A stretch of 64,000 nt of DNA from Kutzneria sp. CA-103260 (lineage in GTDB: Bacteria > Actinomycetota > Actinomycetes > Mycobacteriales > Pseudonocardiaceae). The stretch covers positions 9,920,001 to 9,984,000 of the forward strand of contig NZ_CP073318.1 of the NCBI RefSeq assembly GCF_018263855.1. Direction: 5' to 3'. The first letter of the stretch is position 1. Each line of letters starts with the position of its first letter. The notes under the pieces are model-generated. The model was given only the letters and a program-made list of their open reading frames with translations, was not told where the DNA came from and did no database searches. This document shows, piece by piece, positions 25,348 through 33,267 of this stretch. The translations under genes and the position numbers were made by a program.

Positions 25348-26331
25348 ATGCGAGCCAGGGGAATCAACTACGACACCGGTTTCGAGCCGGGCGACGAGCT
25401 CAGCCGGCCGGTGTTCGACCTCGCCGACGTGCGGCGGGAGATGCGGGTCATCGCCGAGGAGCTGCACTGCACGACGGTCCGGATCAGCGGCGCGGACCCG
25501 GAGCGGATCGCCCAGGCGGCCGCGATCGCGGCCGAGTTCGGACTGGAGGTGTGGTTCGCGCCGTTCCCTTGCGACCTGACGTCGGAGGAGATGCTGCCGC
25601 TGTTCGTGGACTGCGCCACGAAGGCCGAGCAGGTGCGCCTGAACGGTGCCGAGGTCGTGCTGGTCCTCGGCTGCGAGGTCAGCCTGTTCGCCAAGGGTTT
25701 CCTGCCCGGTGACAACGTGTACGCCCGCCTGGACGGCGTCATGAACGGCAAGCCGGAGACGTACGCCGCCTTCGCCACCGCCCCGGAGAAGATCAAGGCC
25801 TTTCTGGCGCAGGCGGCCGCGGCCGTCCGGGAGCGGTTCGGCGGCAAGATCACTTACGCGTCCGGGTTGTGGGAGGACATCGACTGGACGCCGTTCGACA
25901 TCGTGTCGGTCGACGGCTACCGGGACAAGGAGAACGCCGCCACCTTCCGCGACCAGCTCGCCACGCGGACGAAGTGGGGCAAGCCCCTCGCTATCACCGA
26001 GTTCGGCTGCTGCACGTACGCCGGGGCCGGCGACCGTGGCGGCGCGGGCTGGGCCATCGTCGACGACAAGGCCGATCCGCCCCGGCTCAACGGCGACTAC
26101 GTGCGCGACGAGCAGGAGCAGGTGCGCTACCTGCGGGACCATCTGGCGATCTTCGAGGAAGTCGGTGTGGACACCGCGCTGTGGTTCACCTTCGCCTCCT
26201 ACAACGCGCCGTACAACCCCGATCCCCGGTATGACCTGGACATGGCCGCCTACGGCGTGATGCGGGTGACCGAAGAGGGTCTGGTGCCCAAGGAAGTCTT
26301 CGCCGCGCTGGCCGAGGCCTACCGCCGCTGA
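25348..26331 (+). CDS. TIM-barrel glycosidase-like protein
   Basis: The 327-residue cytoplasmic protein begins MRARGINYDTGF and shows alternating strands and helices: TTVRISGADPERI, GLEVWFAPFP, AEVVLVLGCEVSLF, DIVSVDGY, PLAITEFGCCTY and ALWFTFASY. CEVSLF and ITEFG each end a predicted beta-strand with a Glu, as in clan-A glycoside hydrolases such as GH5. Close homologues are sometimes labelled abortive-infection proteins, without clear basis. There is no signal peptide, so a substrate would be intracellular. Identity to a defined GH family cannot be confirmed here. Confidence 0.7.
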   Translation: MRARGINYDTGFEPGDELSRPVFDLADVRREMRVIAEELHCTTVRISGADPERIAQAAAIAAEFGLEVWFAPFPCDLTSEEMLPLFVDCATKAEQVRLNGAEVVLVLGCEVSLFAKGFLPGDNVYARLDGVMNGKPETYAAFATAPEKIKAFLAQAAAAVRERFGGKITYASGLWEDIDWTPFDIVSVDGYRDKENAATFRDQLATRTKWGKPLAITEFGCCTYAGAGDRGGAGWAIVDDKADPPRLNGDYVRDEQEQVRYLRDHLAIFEEVGVDTALWFTFASYNAPYNPDPRYDLDMAAYGVMRVTEEGLVPKEVFAALAEAYRR

Positions 26332-26334
26332 CGC

Positions 26335-26350
26335 TTCGGCCGCGGCCGAA
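26335..26350 (+). terminator. Palindrome after the TIM-barrel gene
   Basis: TTCGGCCGCGGCCGAA is a perfect 16-base palindrome, four bases after the stop codon and 25 bases before the next gene. It could form a short hairpin terminator or be a protein-binding site. No T run follows. Confidence 0.35.
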
Positions 26351-26375
26351 CTGTTGCGGCGCTAGGGTTTTCGCC

Positions 26376-26966
26376 ATGGATCTGGAACTGCCCGTGCCGC
26401 AGCCCGTGCCGACCGTGGCCTGGCTGCGGGCCATGGTCGCCCGGTTCAGCTCCGGCCCCGACCACCGCCGCCGGCGGGCCCTCGCCGTGGCCGAACTCGC
26501 GAAGATCGACCCCGCCGAGCTACGCCGCCGAGCGGCCGAAACTTCTTGCACCGCAGCCGAAGTGCTGGCCCAAGCCATGGGCATCGACGCCGGCGAGGCC
26601 GTCGCCGACGTCGCCCGGGCGTACCACCCGCACACTGTCGCCGACGAGGCCGCCGACCGGGCTGTCGCTCGCCTGGTCGACGCCTTCGGCGGCGTCACCG
26701 ATGAACTGACCGCCGCCCGGATCAGCCTGCTGGTGCAGAGTTGTGACGCCACTACTGCCTTGGTGGCCAAGGCCCGCAACCACGCCACGATCGACGAGAC
26801 CCTCCGCGACGACCAGCCGCTGCGCACCACCCGCCGGGTTCGCGACGGCGAGGTGGTGTTGGTCAGTCTCGACGGCCACCCCTTCGGGGCCGGCACTCAC
26901 GAATGCCCGGGACAGGCCCACGCCATCGCCCTAGCTGAGGGAATCCTGTTGCGCACCAAGGAGTAG
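26376..26966 (+). CDS. Miniature cytochrome P450-like protein
   Basis: The 196-residue protein ends with a textbook P450 haem loop, FGAGTHECPG (Cys177), followed by an L-helix-like AHAIALAEGILL. Upstream, ARISLLVQSCDATTALV (about 114-130) resembles a P450 I-helix with its Asp-Thr pair. The ExxR K-helix, the B-C and F-G substrate regions and about half the usual length are missing. The reading frame is intact with good codon bias, so it is not obviously decaying. Whether it binds haem is unknown. Its last 36 bases overlap the convergent TetR gene. Confidence 0.72.
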   Translation: MDLELPVPQPVPTVAWLRAMVARFSSGPDHRRRRALAVAELAKIDPAELRRRAAETSCTAAEVLAQAMGIDAGEAVADVARAYHPHTVADEAADRAVARLVDAFGGVTDELTAARISLLVQSCDATTALVAKARNHATIDETLRDDQPLRTTRRVRDGEVVLVSLDGHPFGAGTHECPGQAHAIALAEGILLRTKE

Positions 26967-27473
26967 CACGCGAAGTCCGTGTTCGAAGTGGCGGTCGGCA
27001 TCGGGTAGCGGCTCGGTGGCCTGTTGCTCCTCGATGACGCAGCCGACGGTGTACCGGCTGACGGCCAGCACGGTGCCGAGAGTGTCCTCCTGGCTCAGGC
27101 CGTCGGCGATCATCATCTCGACCAGCCGCTGTAATGAAGTCGTGTCGCCGGCCCGGGGGACGGTGCCGGCATGCAGGCGAGCGCCGTCGCGGTGAGCCAG
27201 GAGCCCACGGCGGAAGGCGCGGGCGCGATCGGCCAGCCACTCTGGCCAGGCCTGGCCGGGGAGCGGATGCTCGACCGGGTCCATGGCCGCGGCGGCGATC
27301 TCAGCCGACAGGGCGTCGAGCAGGGCCCGTTTGTCGGCGAAATGCCAGTACAGCGTGGGCGCCTTGATGTCGAGGGCGTCCGCGAGCCGGCGCATGGACA
27401 GGCCGTCCAGGCCGACCTCGTCCAGCAGTCGCAGCGCGGTGGCCAGCACGGTGTCCCGATCCACGGTTGTCAC
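26931..27473 (-). CDS. TetR-family regulator (TetR class C-terminal domain)
   Basis: The 180-residue protein starts with VDRDTVLATALRLLDEVGLDGLSMRRLADALDIKAPTLYWHFADKRALLDALS, a near-canonical TetR/TetR_C head including the LYWHF motif. The C-terminal domain resembles the tetracycline-repressor type. It is divergent from the FAD monooxygenase gene with a perfect palindrome on that gene's start, so it is very probably its repressor. The inducer is likely the monooxygenase substrate. Confidence 0.9.
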   Translation of the reverse strand: MTTVDRDTVLATALRLLDEVGLDGLSMRRLADALDIKAPTLYWHFADKRALLDALSAEIAAAAMDPVEHPLPGQAWPEWLADRARAFRRGLLAHRDGARLHAGTVPRAGDTTSLQRLVEMMIADGLSQEDTLGTVLAVSRYTVGCVIEEQQATEPLPDADRHFEHGLRVLLLGAQQDSLS

Positions 27474-27493
27474 CCTAACACTGTTCGGGTACC

Positions 27494-27514
27494 GTCTCTA
27501 ACGGTGTTAGAGAC
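27494..27514. promoter_or_regulatory. TetR operator covering the monooxygenase start codon
   Basis: GTCTCTAAC-GGT-GTTAGAGAC is a perfect inverted repeat with 9-base arms and a 3-base centre. The GTG start (27504-27506) of the monooxygenase lies in its middle, and a -10-like TACCGT (27490-27495) sits just upstream, consistent with a leaderless transcript blocked by the divergent TetR protein. Confidence 0.7.
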
Positions 27515-28883
27515 TACGGATGTGGTGATTGTCGGGGCCGGGCCGGTCGGGGCGATGCTGGCGGCGGAGCTGCGCCTACAGGGGATCGGCGTGGTCGTGC
27601 TGGAACGGCTGACCCGGCCGGCCGGGCTGTCCAAGGCGAATGCCCTGCACGCCAGGACGATCCAGACCTTGGACCGAAGAGGCCTGCTGGCCCGGTTCCA
27701 GCCGGTGGCCGGGACCCGGCCGACGCGTGGCCGGGCCCAGTTCGGTGGGCTGGCCGTGCTGGACCGTGACGCTGTAGAGGTCGACGTGCCGATGATGCTG
27801 GGCGTCCCGCAGGCCGAGACCGAGCGGATCCTGCTGGACCACGCCATCGCCCTCGGCGCGGACATCAGACGGGGCGAAGAGGTGGTCGGGCTCGCCGAGG
27901 CAGTGGTGGAAACCGCTGCTGGGCAACGGATCGCCGCGAAGTTCGTGGTCGGCGCGGACGGCGGCCGGAGTACGGTTCGCAAGCTCGCCGGCATCGATTT
28001 CGCCGGCACCGACGCCACTGTCGCAGCGCTGCTCGGCGACGTGACGGTCGAGGACCCGGGGGCGATTCCCTTCGGTTGGCACCGCACGGACCGTGGCTGG
28101 GTCGTCGGCATGATCCGCCCCGACGGCGTCGGCCGCGTCTTCGCCTTCACCTTCGACGGCCCGCACGCGGACCGGGATGCCCCGCTCAGCCTGGGCGAAC
28201 TTCAGTCCACAGTGGAGCGAATTCTCGGCCGGCCGGTACCGATGCGTGATCCCCGTTGGCTGTCCCGCTTCGGCGACGCCTGCCGGCAGGCGGTCAGCTA
28301 CCGCAAGGGCCAGGTGCTGCTCGTCGGCGACGCCGCGCACGTGCACTTCCCGGCCGGCGGCCAAGGGCTCAACCTCGGCCTGCAGGACGCCGTCAACCTG
28401 GGCTGGAAGCTCGCCGCGACGATCAACGGCACCGCCGCCGACGGGCTGCTCGACACGTATCACGCTGAGCGGCACCCGGTCGGCGAACGCGTGCTCCGCA
28501 ACGCCCGCGCCCAGGTCGTGCTGATGGACCCGGACCCGAGGTTCGACCCGCTGCGCGAGCTGTGCACGGAGTTGATGCTGCTGGACGAGACCAATCGGCA
28601 CCTGGTCTCGATGCTGGCCGGGCTCGACGTGCACTACGAACCCGGGGAGCATCCGGCGATCGGCCACTATGCGCCGGCCTGGCCCGGGCTCGCCGAGCGG
28701 CTGAGGGGCGGACGGTGGGTCTACGTCGGCCCCGCGCCGCTCGACGGCGCCGAATGGCTGCCCGGGGAGGAGCAAATGCTGATCCGGCCGGACGGCTATG
28801 TGGCGTGGGCCGGGGATGCGGGAATGACCGAGGCGCTGCGGCGGTGGGTCACTTCTTTCCCAGCAACGACCCCACATCGCTGA
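27504..28883 (+). CDS. FAD-dependent aromatic/antibiotic monooxygenase (group A)
   Basis: The 459-residue flavoprotein has the dinucleotide motif VIVGAGPVGAMLAAEL near the start, the DG motif FVVGADGGRSTVRKLAGI at about 150-167 and the GD motif VLLVGDAAHVHFPAGGQGLNLGLQDAVNLGWKLA at about 272-305. This is the class A architecture shared by phenol-type hydroxylases, TetX-like tetracycline oxygenases and rifamycin monooxygenases. With a TetR repressor next door, an antibiotic-inactivating or aromatic-oxidising role is plausible. The GTG at 27504 opens VLETTDVVIVG; upstream codons lie inside the tetR gene. Confidence 0.9.
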   Translation: MLETTDVVIVGAGPVGAMLAAELRLQGIGVVVLERLTRPAGLSKANALHARTIQTLDRRGLLARFQPVAGTRPTRGRAQFGGLAVLDRDAVEVDVPMMLGVPQAETERILLDHAIALGADIRRGEEVVGLAEAVVETAAGQRIAAKFVVGADGGRSTVRKLAGIDFAGTDATVAALLGDVTVEDPGAIPFGWHRTDRGWVVGMIRPDGVGRVFAFTFDGPHADRDAPLSLGELQSTVERILGRPVPMRDPRWLSRFGDACRQAVSYRKGQVLLVGDAAHVHFPAGGQGLNLGLQDAVNLGWKLAATINGTAADGLLDTYHAERHPVGERVLRNARAQVVLMDPDPRFDPLRELCTELMLLDETNRHLVSMLAGLDVHYEPGEHPAIGHYAPAWPGLAERLRGGRWVYVGPAPLDGAEWLPGEEQMLIRPDGYVAWAGDAGMTEALRRWVTSFPATTPHR

Positions 28884-29718
28884 GCAGCCCACCCACCACC
28901 GCTCCGACCACGTTCGGCGGTGGAGTCGTGGTGGTCGTGGTCGGTGGCGTGGTGGTTGTCGTAGTAGGAGGTGAAGTGGTCGTGGTGGGTGGCGTTGTGG
29001 TGGTTGTGGCAACCGGCGGCGCGGCAACGGCCGGGATTACGCTCACGCCACCGGAGTAAGCGGTGATCCACTGGAAGACGTCGGCCAGGTAGGCGCCGTC
29101 ATGGTTGTAGCTGAGGATGGCGTTGACGAGGTCGCCGTTCAGGGCCAGGTCACGGCCGTCGGCGCACAGGTAGTCGGCGGCGGAAGCGGTGGCGTCCCAG
29201 ACGTTCTGCGGGTCGGCGGTGCCGTCGTGGTTGGCGTCGACGCCCCACTTGGCCCAGGTGGACGGCAGGAACTGCATGGGCCCAACGGCATGGTCGCCGT
29301 CGGCCAGTTCGGGACCGAAGATCGGCTCGGTGACGGTGCCACGGGCATCGACCTGGCCGCTACGGGCGTGATTGGACTCGACTTTCCCGATGCCAGCGAG
29401 CACCTGCCAGCGCAGATGGCACCCCGGCACACGGCCGGCGGCCTGCTGGTAGGCGGCCAGCAGCACGGCGGGAATCCGGCTGTCGACGACGGTCGGGATC
29501 GGCTTGTACGGCACGACGTGATCGGGATAGACGACCTGCACGTCGGGACGCTTGTGTGGCGCGGTGGGCGAATGTGCCGGCGGCACAATGCGATCCGGCA
29601 CGTTGGCAGCGGCCGGCTGGGCGGCGACCAGCGCGGCCGGCGGGGTCGTGCTGGCCGCACAGGTCACGGCCAGCACGCCGGCCAGCGCGACCAGACCGGT
29701 CGAGGCACGACGAGACAA
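28849..29718 (-). CDS. Secreted lytic transglycosylase with Thr/Pro linker
   Basis: The protein is 289 residues from a TTG (29718) that has GGAGC nine bases upstream. A GTG at 29781 would add 21 residues but lies inside a strong hairpin. A signal peptide (ASTGLVALAGVLAVTCAAS) is followed by an SLT-type domain: WQVLAGIGKVESNHARSG holds the catalytic Glu in KVESNH, and DGDHAVGPMQFLPSTWAKWG and NGDLVNAILSYNHDGAYLADVF follow. It cleaves peptidoglycan without hydrolysis, as in lytic murein transglycosylase B-like proteins. The C-terminus is a Thr/Pro repeat region and a short hydrophobic end. Its 3' end overlaps the monooxygenase gene by 35 bases. Confidence 0.88.
   Translation of the reverse strand: MSRRASTGLVALAGVLAVTCAASTTPPAALVAAQPAAANVPDRIVPPAHSPTAPHKRPDVQVVYPDHVVPYKPIPTVVDSRIPAVLLAAYQQAAGRVPGCHLRWQVLAGIGKVESNHARSGQVDARGTVTEPIFGPELADGDHAVGPMQFLPSTWAKWGVDANHDGTADPQNVWDATASAADYLCADGRDLALNGDLVNAILSYNHDGAYLADVFQWITAYSGGVSVIPAVAAPPVATTTTTPPTTTTSPPTTTTTTPPTTTTTTPPPNVVGAVVGGLLSDVGSLLGKK
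28915..29012 (-). repeat. Thr/Pro-coding low-complexity repeat in the transglycosylase gene
   Basis: Imperfect tandem GGT/GGC/GTC triplets on the plus strand encode runs of TTTTTPP units on the minus strand, a flexible cell-wall-spanning linker. Such tracts vary in length between strains. Confidence 0.75.
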
Positions 29719-29748
29719 CGCAGGGCTCCAATCAGGGGGGCGGAGAGG

Positions 29749-29784
29749 ACCGTGGCCCGGCGGGACGACGGGCCGGGCCACGGT
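29749..29784 (-). terminator. Hairpin after the 66-residue secreted protein gene
   Basis: ACCGTGGCCCGGC (29749-29761) pairs perfectly with GCCGGGCCACGGT (29772-29784) around a 10-base loop, 41 bases after the small secreted gene on the minus strand and before the transglycosylase. There is no T run, but such GC-rich stems often terminate transcription in actinomycetes. Confidence 0.6.
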
Positions 29785-29825
29785 GGGTCTTTCCGCGGAA
29801 ACTCAGGAACGGTCGGGCAATCGCC

Positions 29826-30026
29826 TCAGAACAGGCGGCCGAACACCTGGGAGACCGACTGCACCGCGCCGAACACCGGCACGCCCAGCGGGTCGAAGGT
29901 CCAGATGTTGTTGAGACTGCTGGTGTCCGGCTGGTCGACCACGGTCACGCCGTCGGCCATCGCCGGCGCGGCCGCGCCGATCAGGGCGGCGGCGACCAGC
30001 GCGCCGGTGACGAGAGTCTTGCGCAT
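29826..30026 (-). CDS. Small secreted protein, 66 residues
   Basis: The ATG at 30026 gives a basic start (MRKTLV), a hydrophobic signal segment ending AAAPAMA, and a mature part of about 40 residues (DGVTVVDQPDT through VFGRLF) with no cysteines. It is a companion of the next, similarly sized secreted protein and lies 19 bases behind it. Function is unknown; it could be a surface or hydrophobin-like peptide, though it lacks chaplin motifs. Confidence 0.7.
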   Translation of the reverse strand: MRKTLVTGALVAAALIGAAAPAMADGVTVVDQPDTSSLNNIWTFDPLGVPVFGAVQSVSQVFGRLF

Positions 30027-30044
30027 GGGGGATTCCTTTCCTTC

Positions 30045-30239
30045 TCAGCCGCTGATGAGCTTCAGCAGGCCGTCGACGGGGGCGAGCACCTGAGTGGGCA
30101 CGGGCACGGTCGGGCCGAGCACCGAGCCGACGTCCAGGCCGGGCAAGGCCCAGATGGGCAGGGTGTCGGCGCTCGCGACGCCGGCGCCGGCGGCGAGCAG
30201 GGCGGCGGACAGCAGCCCGACGGTGAGGACCTTCTTCAC
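30045..30239 (-). CDS. Small secreted protein, 64 residues
   Basis: The GTG at 30239 follows an AAAGGAAA site. The signal peptide MKKVLTVGLLSAALLAAGAG ends in VASA, and a short mature part of about 40 residues is rich in Pro, Leu and Val (LPIWALPGLDVGSVLGP). It shares the short ...FDPLGVPVFG/...LPGLDVGSVLG style with its neighbour, suggesting distant paralogy. It lies ten bases behind the YeeE transporter gene, so it may be co-transcribed. Function is unknown. Confidence 0.7.
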   Translation of the reverse strand: MKKVLTVGLLSAALLAAGAGVASADTLPIWALPGLDVGSVLGPTVPVPTQVLAPVDGLLKLISG

Positions 30240-30249
30240 GGGTTTCCTT

Positions 30250-31482
30250 TCAGCAGACGGAATCGGTGGGCTTGGGATTGCCGAGGCCGAACAGCGGCCG
30301 CAGGGGCACGCCGACGTAGGTGCCGACGATGGCGGCGGCGCCCCACAGCCAGCCGTGCAGGCTGAACGAGGCCACGCCGGAGAAGTAGGCGCCGATGTTG
30401 CAGCCGCCGGCCATCCGCGCGCCGAAGCCCATCAGCACACCGCCGATGACCGCGCCGACCGCCATCTTCCACGGCACGGCCCGGTGCAGCACGAACGCGC
30501 CGGCCAGGGCGGAGGCGATCAGGGCCCCGAGCATGATGCCGAAGTCCATCACCGACACGCGGTCGGCGAGCACCGAGGCATGCAGGGCGGCGGCGTTCTT
30601 CGGGATCGTCCAATAGGGAGCGCTGGAGATGTCGATCCCTATCCAACCAAGGAACTTCGCACCCCACAAGGCGAACGCGGCGGTGATTCCCCACGGGCTG
30701 CCGGAGATGAACAGCGTCACGGCGTTGAGCACGGCCAGCAGGATCGCGCCCACCCACAGCGGCCACGCGCCGCGCAGCACCCGCGTCCAGCCCCGGGCCA
30801 CGGGAGCTGGCTCGATCGGCGGTGGGTTGCGACGTCGTTGCAGCAGCAGGGAACCGGCCGCGATCGCGCCGATGATGAGGAACGAGAACAGCACGCCGCC
30901 GCCGTACCCCAGCGGCGTGCTGGCCAGTGACACGGTCGGGCCGAGCGACTGGAGGTAGCCGATCCAGGTCGCGGCGAAGGCGCTGCCGATCGACCCCAGG
31001 ATGAATCCACCCAGGGTGTACAGGATCGCCGTCTGCCCGCTGCCGACCGCGAACAGCGTGCCGGACGCGCAGGAGCCGCCGATCTGCATGCCCACGCCGA
31101 AGATGAACGCCCCGAGCGCCACCCCGATGCTCGCCGGCAGCACGATTCCCTGCGGTGCGCCGGAAAGTCCGAAGCCGGACTGGAGGATCACCGCGAACAA
31201 CAGCACCGCGACGGCCAGCATCAGCATGTGGGCCCGGATCGCCGCACCCTGGCCGACCGCGACGATCTGCCGCCAGGCCGAGGTGAAACCGAAGCGGGAG
31301 TGAAACAACACCAGGCCGAGCGCCAGCCCGACCACGTACAGCAGGGCCAGCTTCCAGCCCGCCGCGTGGTAGACGGCGAAGCCGAGGATGGCGGCCAGCG
31401 CGGTGCCGACGACGATCACACCGGATCTGGCCGACGGCGCTTCGACCGCCACCACGGGCAGTCTCTCGTTGGCGACAGACAT
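30250..31482 (-). CDS. YeeE/YedE family sulfur (thiosulfate) transporter
   Basis: The 410-residue integral membrane protein has about ten to twelve helices. Two conserved Cys motifs mark the YeeE/YedE (TsuA-like) family: GGSCASGTLF in the first half and GGCNIGAYFSG in the second. TsuA uses such cysteines to pass thiosulfate through the membrane. The ATG at 31482 follows GGAGGGACG; the longer frame upstream is shadow. It lies downstream of the Met-rich membrane protein and the SBP56-like gene on the same strand, suggesting a common sulfur-related task. Confidence 0.9.
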   Translation of the reverse strand: MSVANERLPVVAVEAPSARSGVIVVGTALAAILGFAVYHAAGWKLALLYVVGLALGLVLFHSRFGFTSAWRQIVAVGQGAAIRAHMLMLAVAVLLFAVILQSGFGLSGAPQGIVLPASIGVALGAFIFGVGMQIGGSCASGTLFAVGSGQTAILYTLGGFILGSIGSAFAATWIGYLQSLGPTVSLASTPLGYGGGVLFSFLIIGAIAAGSLLLQRRRNPPPIEPAPVARGWTRVLRGAWPLWVGAILLAVLNAVTLFISGSPWGITAAFALWGAKFLGWIGIDISSAPYWTIPKNAAALHASVLADRVSVMDFGIMLGALIASALAGAFVLHRAVPWKMAVGAVIGGVLMGFGARMAGGCNIGAYFSGVASFSLHGWLWGAAAIVGTYVGVPLRPLFGLGNPKPTDSVC

Positions 31483-31549
31483 CGTCCCTCCTAACGACTC
31501 GGGGCAGGGGAAGGGAAAAGGGGAGTGGAGAGCAGGTTCCAGCGATCGG

Positions 31550-33205
31550 TCACGACAGCGGTCCCGAGATCGGGACGATGGTGCCGTTGGGCACCCACTG
31601 GCCGGGGTAGGCCATCTCCATCCCGTCCATGGTGCTGTCCATGGGCATGGCGTCGACCTGTGCCGACGCGTACAGCCGCACGGCCGGCTCGGTCTGCTGG
31701 CCCTGGGCGGCGAGCCACTGGTCGAGGCCGCCGATGGTGCCGGTCTCGCCGGGGAAGGCGTTGGACAGCGCGACGGTGTAGGCCAGGGTCCGCGGATCAC
31801 GGGGGTCGAAGTGCAGCGGAATGGCCGAGCTGACCACGGACTTCAGCAGCGGGGCGGTGAGCAGCCAGGGGGCGAGGTACACACCGTAGACGTAGGTCGG
31901 CTTCTGGGTCTGCTCGACGGCGACCTTGGCCAGTTCGGTGGCCGCGTCGGACCAGCCGGCCACCACGACCAGGGCGCTGTTGGGCTGTTCGGTGTCGGAG
32001 ACCGGGATGCCGGCCTGCCGCACGACTTCCTCGGCGGCCTTGGCCCGGGCCGAGCCGTCGCCGACGACCGTGACGGCGGGGATCTTCCGGCCCTTCAAGT
32101 AGTCCACAAGCTTGTGGACAGAATCGGTGTCCTCTGTGGACAAGGAGTCGCTGGGGCACGAGGTGAGGGCGAGCCGGCTGCCGCCGATCAGACCGCCCAG
32201 CGCGGCGTTGGCGCACTCGGGGTCGACGGCACGAGCGGTGGCACCAGAGCCGGTGTCCACGGCCAGCGTGGAATCCTTGCCGTCACGAAAGACCTGCAAA
32301 GTGCTGCGGCCCGGTGGCAGGTCGATCTCCGCCCAGGTGCCGTTCATGCCGGGCCGGGCCACGGCTTTCACGCCGTTGACGGTCGCCGCGTCCGGCAGGT
32401 GGACGAGGTTGCGGCCAGGGCGTTGCGGGGCGACCAGAACCGGTGCACCGGAAGCATCACCGAGCAGCGGCACGCCCGGAGTGGGCAGGTCGGTCGGCCG
32501 GGGAATCGCGCCCAGCGCGGCCCACGCCACGTAGGCGATCACCACCAGCAGCGCGCCGACGGGGTAGAGCCGCGGCACGGGCAGGGCAAGAGTCAATACG
32601 GTGACGACTATCGGCAGCAGTGCCACCAAGAGCAGCGCCAGCCCGAAGCCGGTGTCGTAGAGCCGGCGGTCGAAGCCGATCCCGGACACGGCGATCTGCA
32701 GCACGCCGGCCAGCGCGAGCACGATGGCCAGCGTCAACGCCACCGGCTTGGGCCGCAGCCGACCGGCCGGCGCGGGCGGGATCAGCGTCAGCCCCAGCCA
32801 GGCGACCACGCCGACGGTGTAGCCGGTGTCGGCCAGGAACTCGATCCCCATGTGGCTCAGGGAGATCTCGGAGATCAGCACCACCAGCAGGCCGAAACCG
32901 AGGTACGTGGCCGGCGTGCGCCAGCGCAGCGTCGCCGGCACCGCGACGGCCAGCAGCAGCTGCCCGATGGCGAATGCCAGGTTGGTGTCCAGCCACAGCA
33001 GGGAAATCACGTCGGCCACAGCCGTGACGGCGGCCGCGATCCATGCGATGACAACGGTGCCGCGCGGCGTGGCGGCCACGGCCGGCCGCAACAACCCGAT
33101 GCCGGCGACGGTCGCGCTGGCCAGCAGCAGCACGATCCTGAGCAGCAGCACGGCGGCCGGCACACCGGATGCCGGCAGGTCCGTGCCCATGTCGGTCATG
33201 TTCAC
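31550..33205 (-). CDS. Multispanning membrane protein with Met-rich termini
   Basis: The 551-residue protein has about seven to eight hydrophobic helices in its first 230 residues. A soluble part (240-551) follows with Rossmann-like strands (IPAVTVVGDG, SALVVVAGW). Both ends are unusually rich in Met and His/Asp: the N-terminus has MNMTDMGTD and the C-terminus VDAMPMDSTMDGMEM. Such patterns often bind copper(I). GTG 33205 or ATG 33199 can start it. It lies between the SBP56-like gene, separated by a hairpin, and the YeeE gene. I do not recognise a named family; a copper- or sulfur-handling role is inference only. Confidence 0.7.
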   Translation of the reverse strand: MNMTDMGTDLPASGVPAAVLLLRIVLLLASATVAGIGLLRPAVAATPRGTVVIAWIAAAVTAVADVISLLWLDTNLAFAIGQLLLAVAVPATLRWRTPATYLGFGLLVVLISEISLSHMGIEFLADTGYTVGVVAWLGLTLIPPAPAGRLRPKPVALTLAIVLALAGVLQIAVSGIGFDRRLYDTGFGLALLLVALLPIVVTVLTLALPVPRLYPVGALLVVIAYVAWAALGAIPRPTDLPTPGVPLLGDASGAPVLVAPQRPGRNLVHLPDAATVNGVKAVARPGMNGTWAEIDLPPGRSTLQVFRDGKDSTLAVDTGSGATARAVDPECANAALGGLIGGSRLALTSCPSDSLSTEDTDSVHKLVDYLKGRKIPAVTVVGDGSARAKAAEEVVRQAGIPVSDTEQPNSALVVVAGWSDAATELAKVAVEQTQKPTYVYGVYLAPWLLTAPLLKSVVSSAIPLHFDPRDPRTLAYTVALSNAFPGETGTIGGLDQWLAAQGQQTEPAVRLYASAQVDAMPMDSTMDGMEMAYPGQWVPNGTIVPISGPLS

Positions 33206-33227
33206 AGGGGATCCCGCTTCACCTAGG

Positions 33228-33262
33228 GCGGGTGGCGCCGCGGTCGGGGCGGCGCCACCCGC
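33228..33262 (-). terminator. Hairpin between SBP56-like and Met-rich protein genes
   Basis: GCGGGTGGCGCC (33228-33239) pairs with GGCGCCACCCGC (33251-33262) around an 11-base loop, right after the SBP56-like stop. Without a T run it may be a partial terminator that sets relative expression of the next gene. Confidence 0.6.
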
Positions 33263-33267
33263 GTCCG

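Noticed and set aside
28905..29015. Intergenic satellite repeat
   Set aside because: The repeat lies inside the transglycosylase gene and encodes its Thr/Pro linker.
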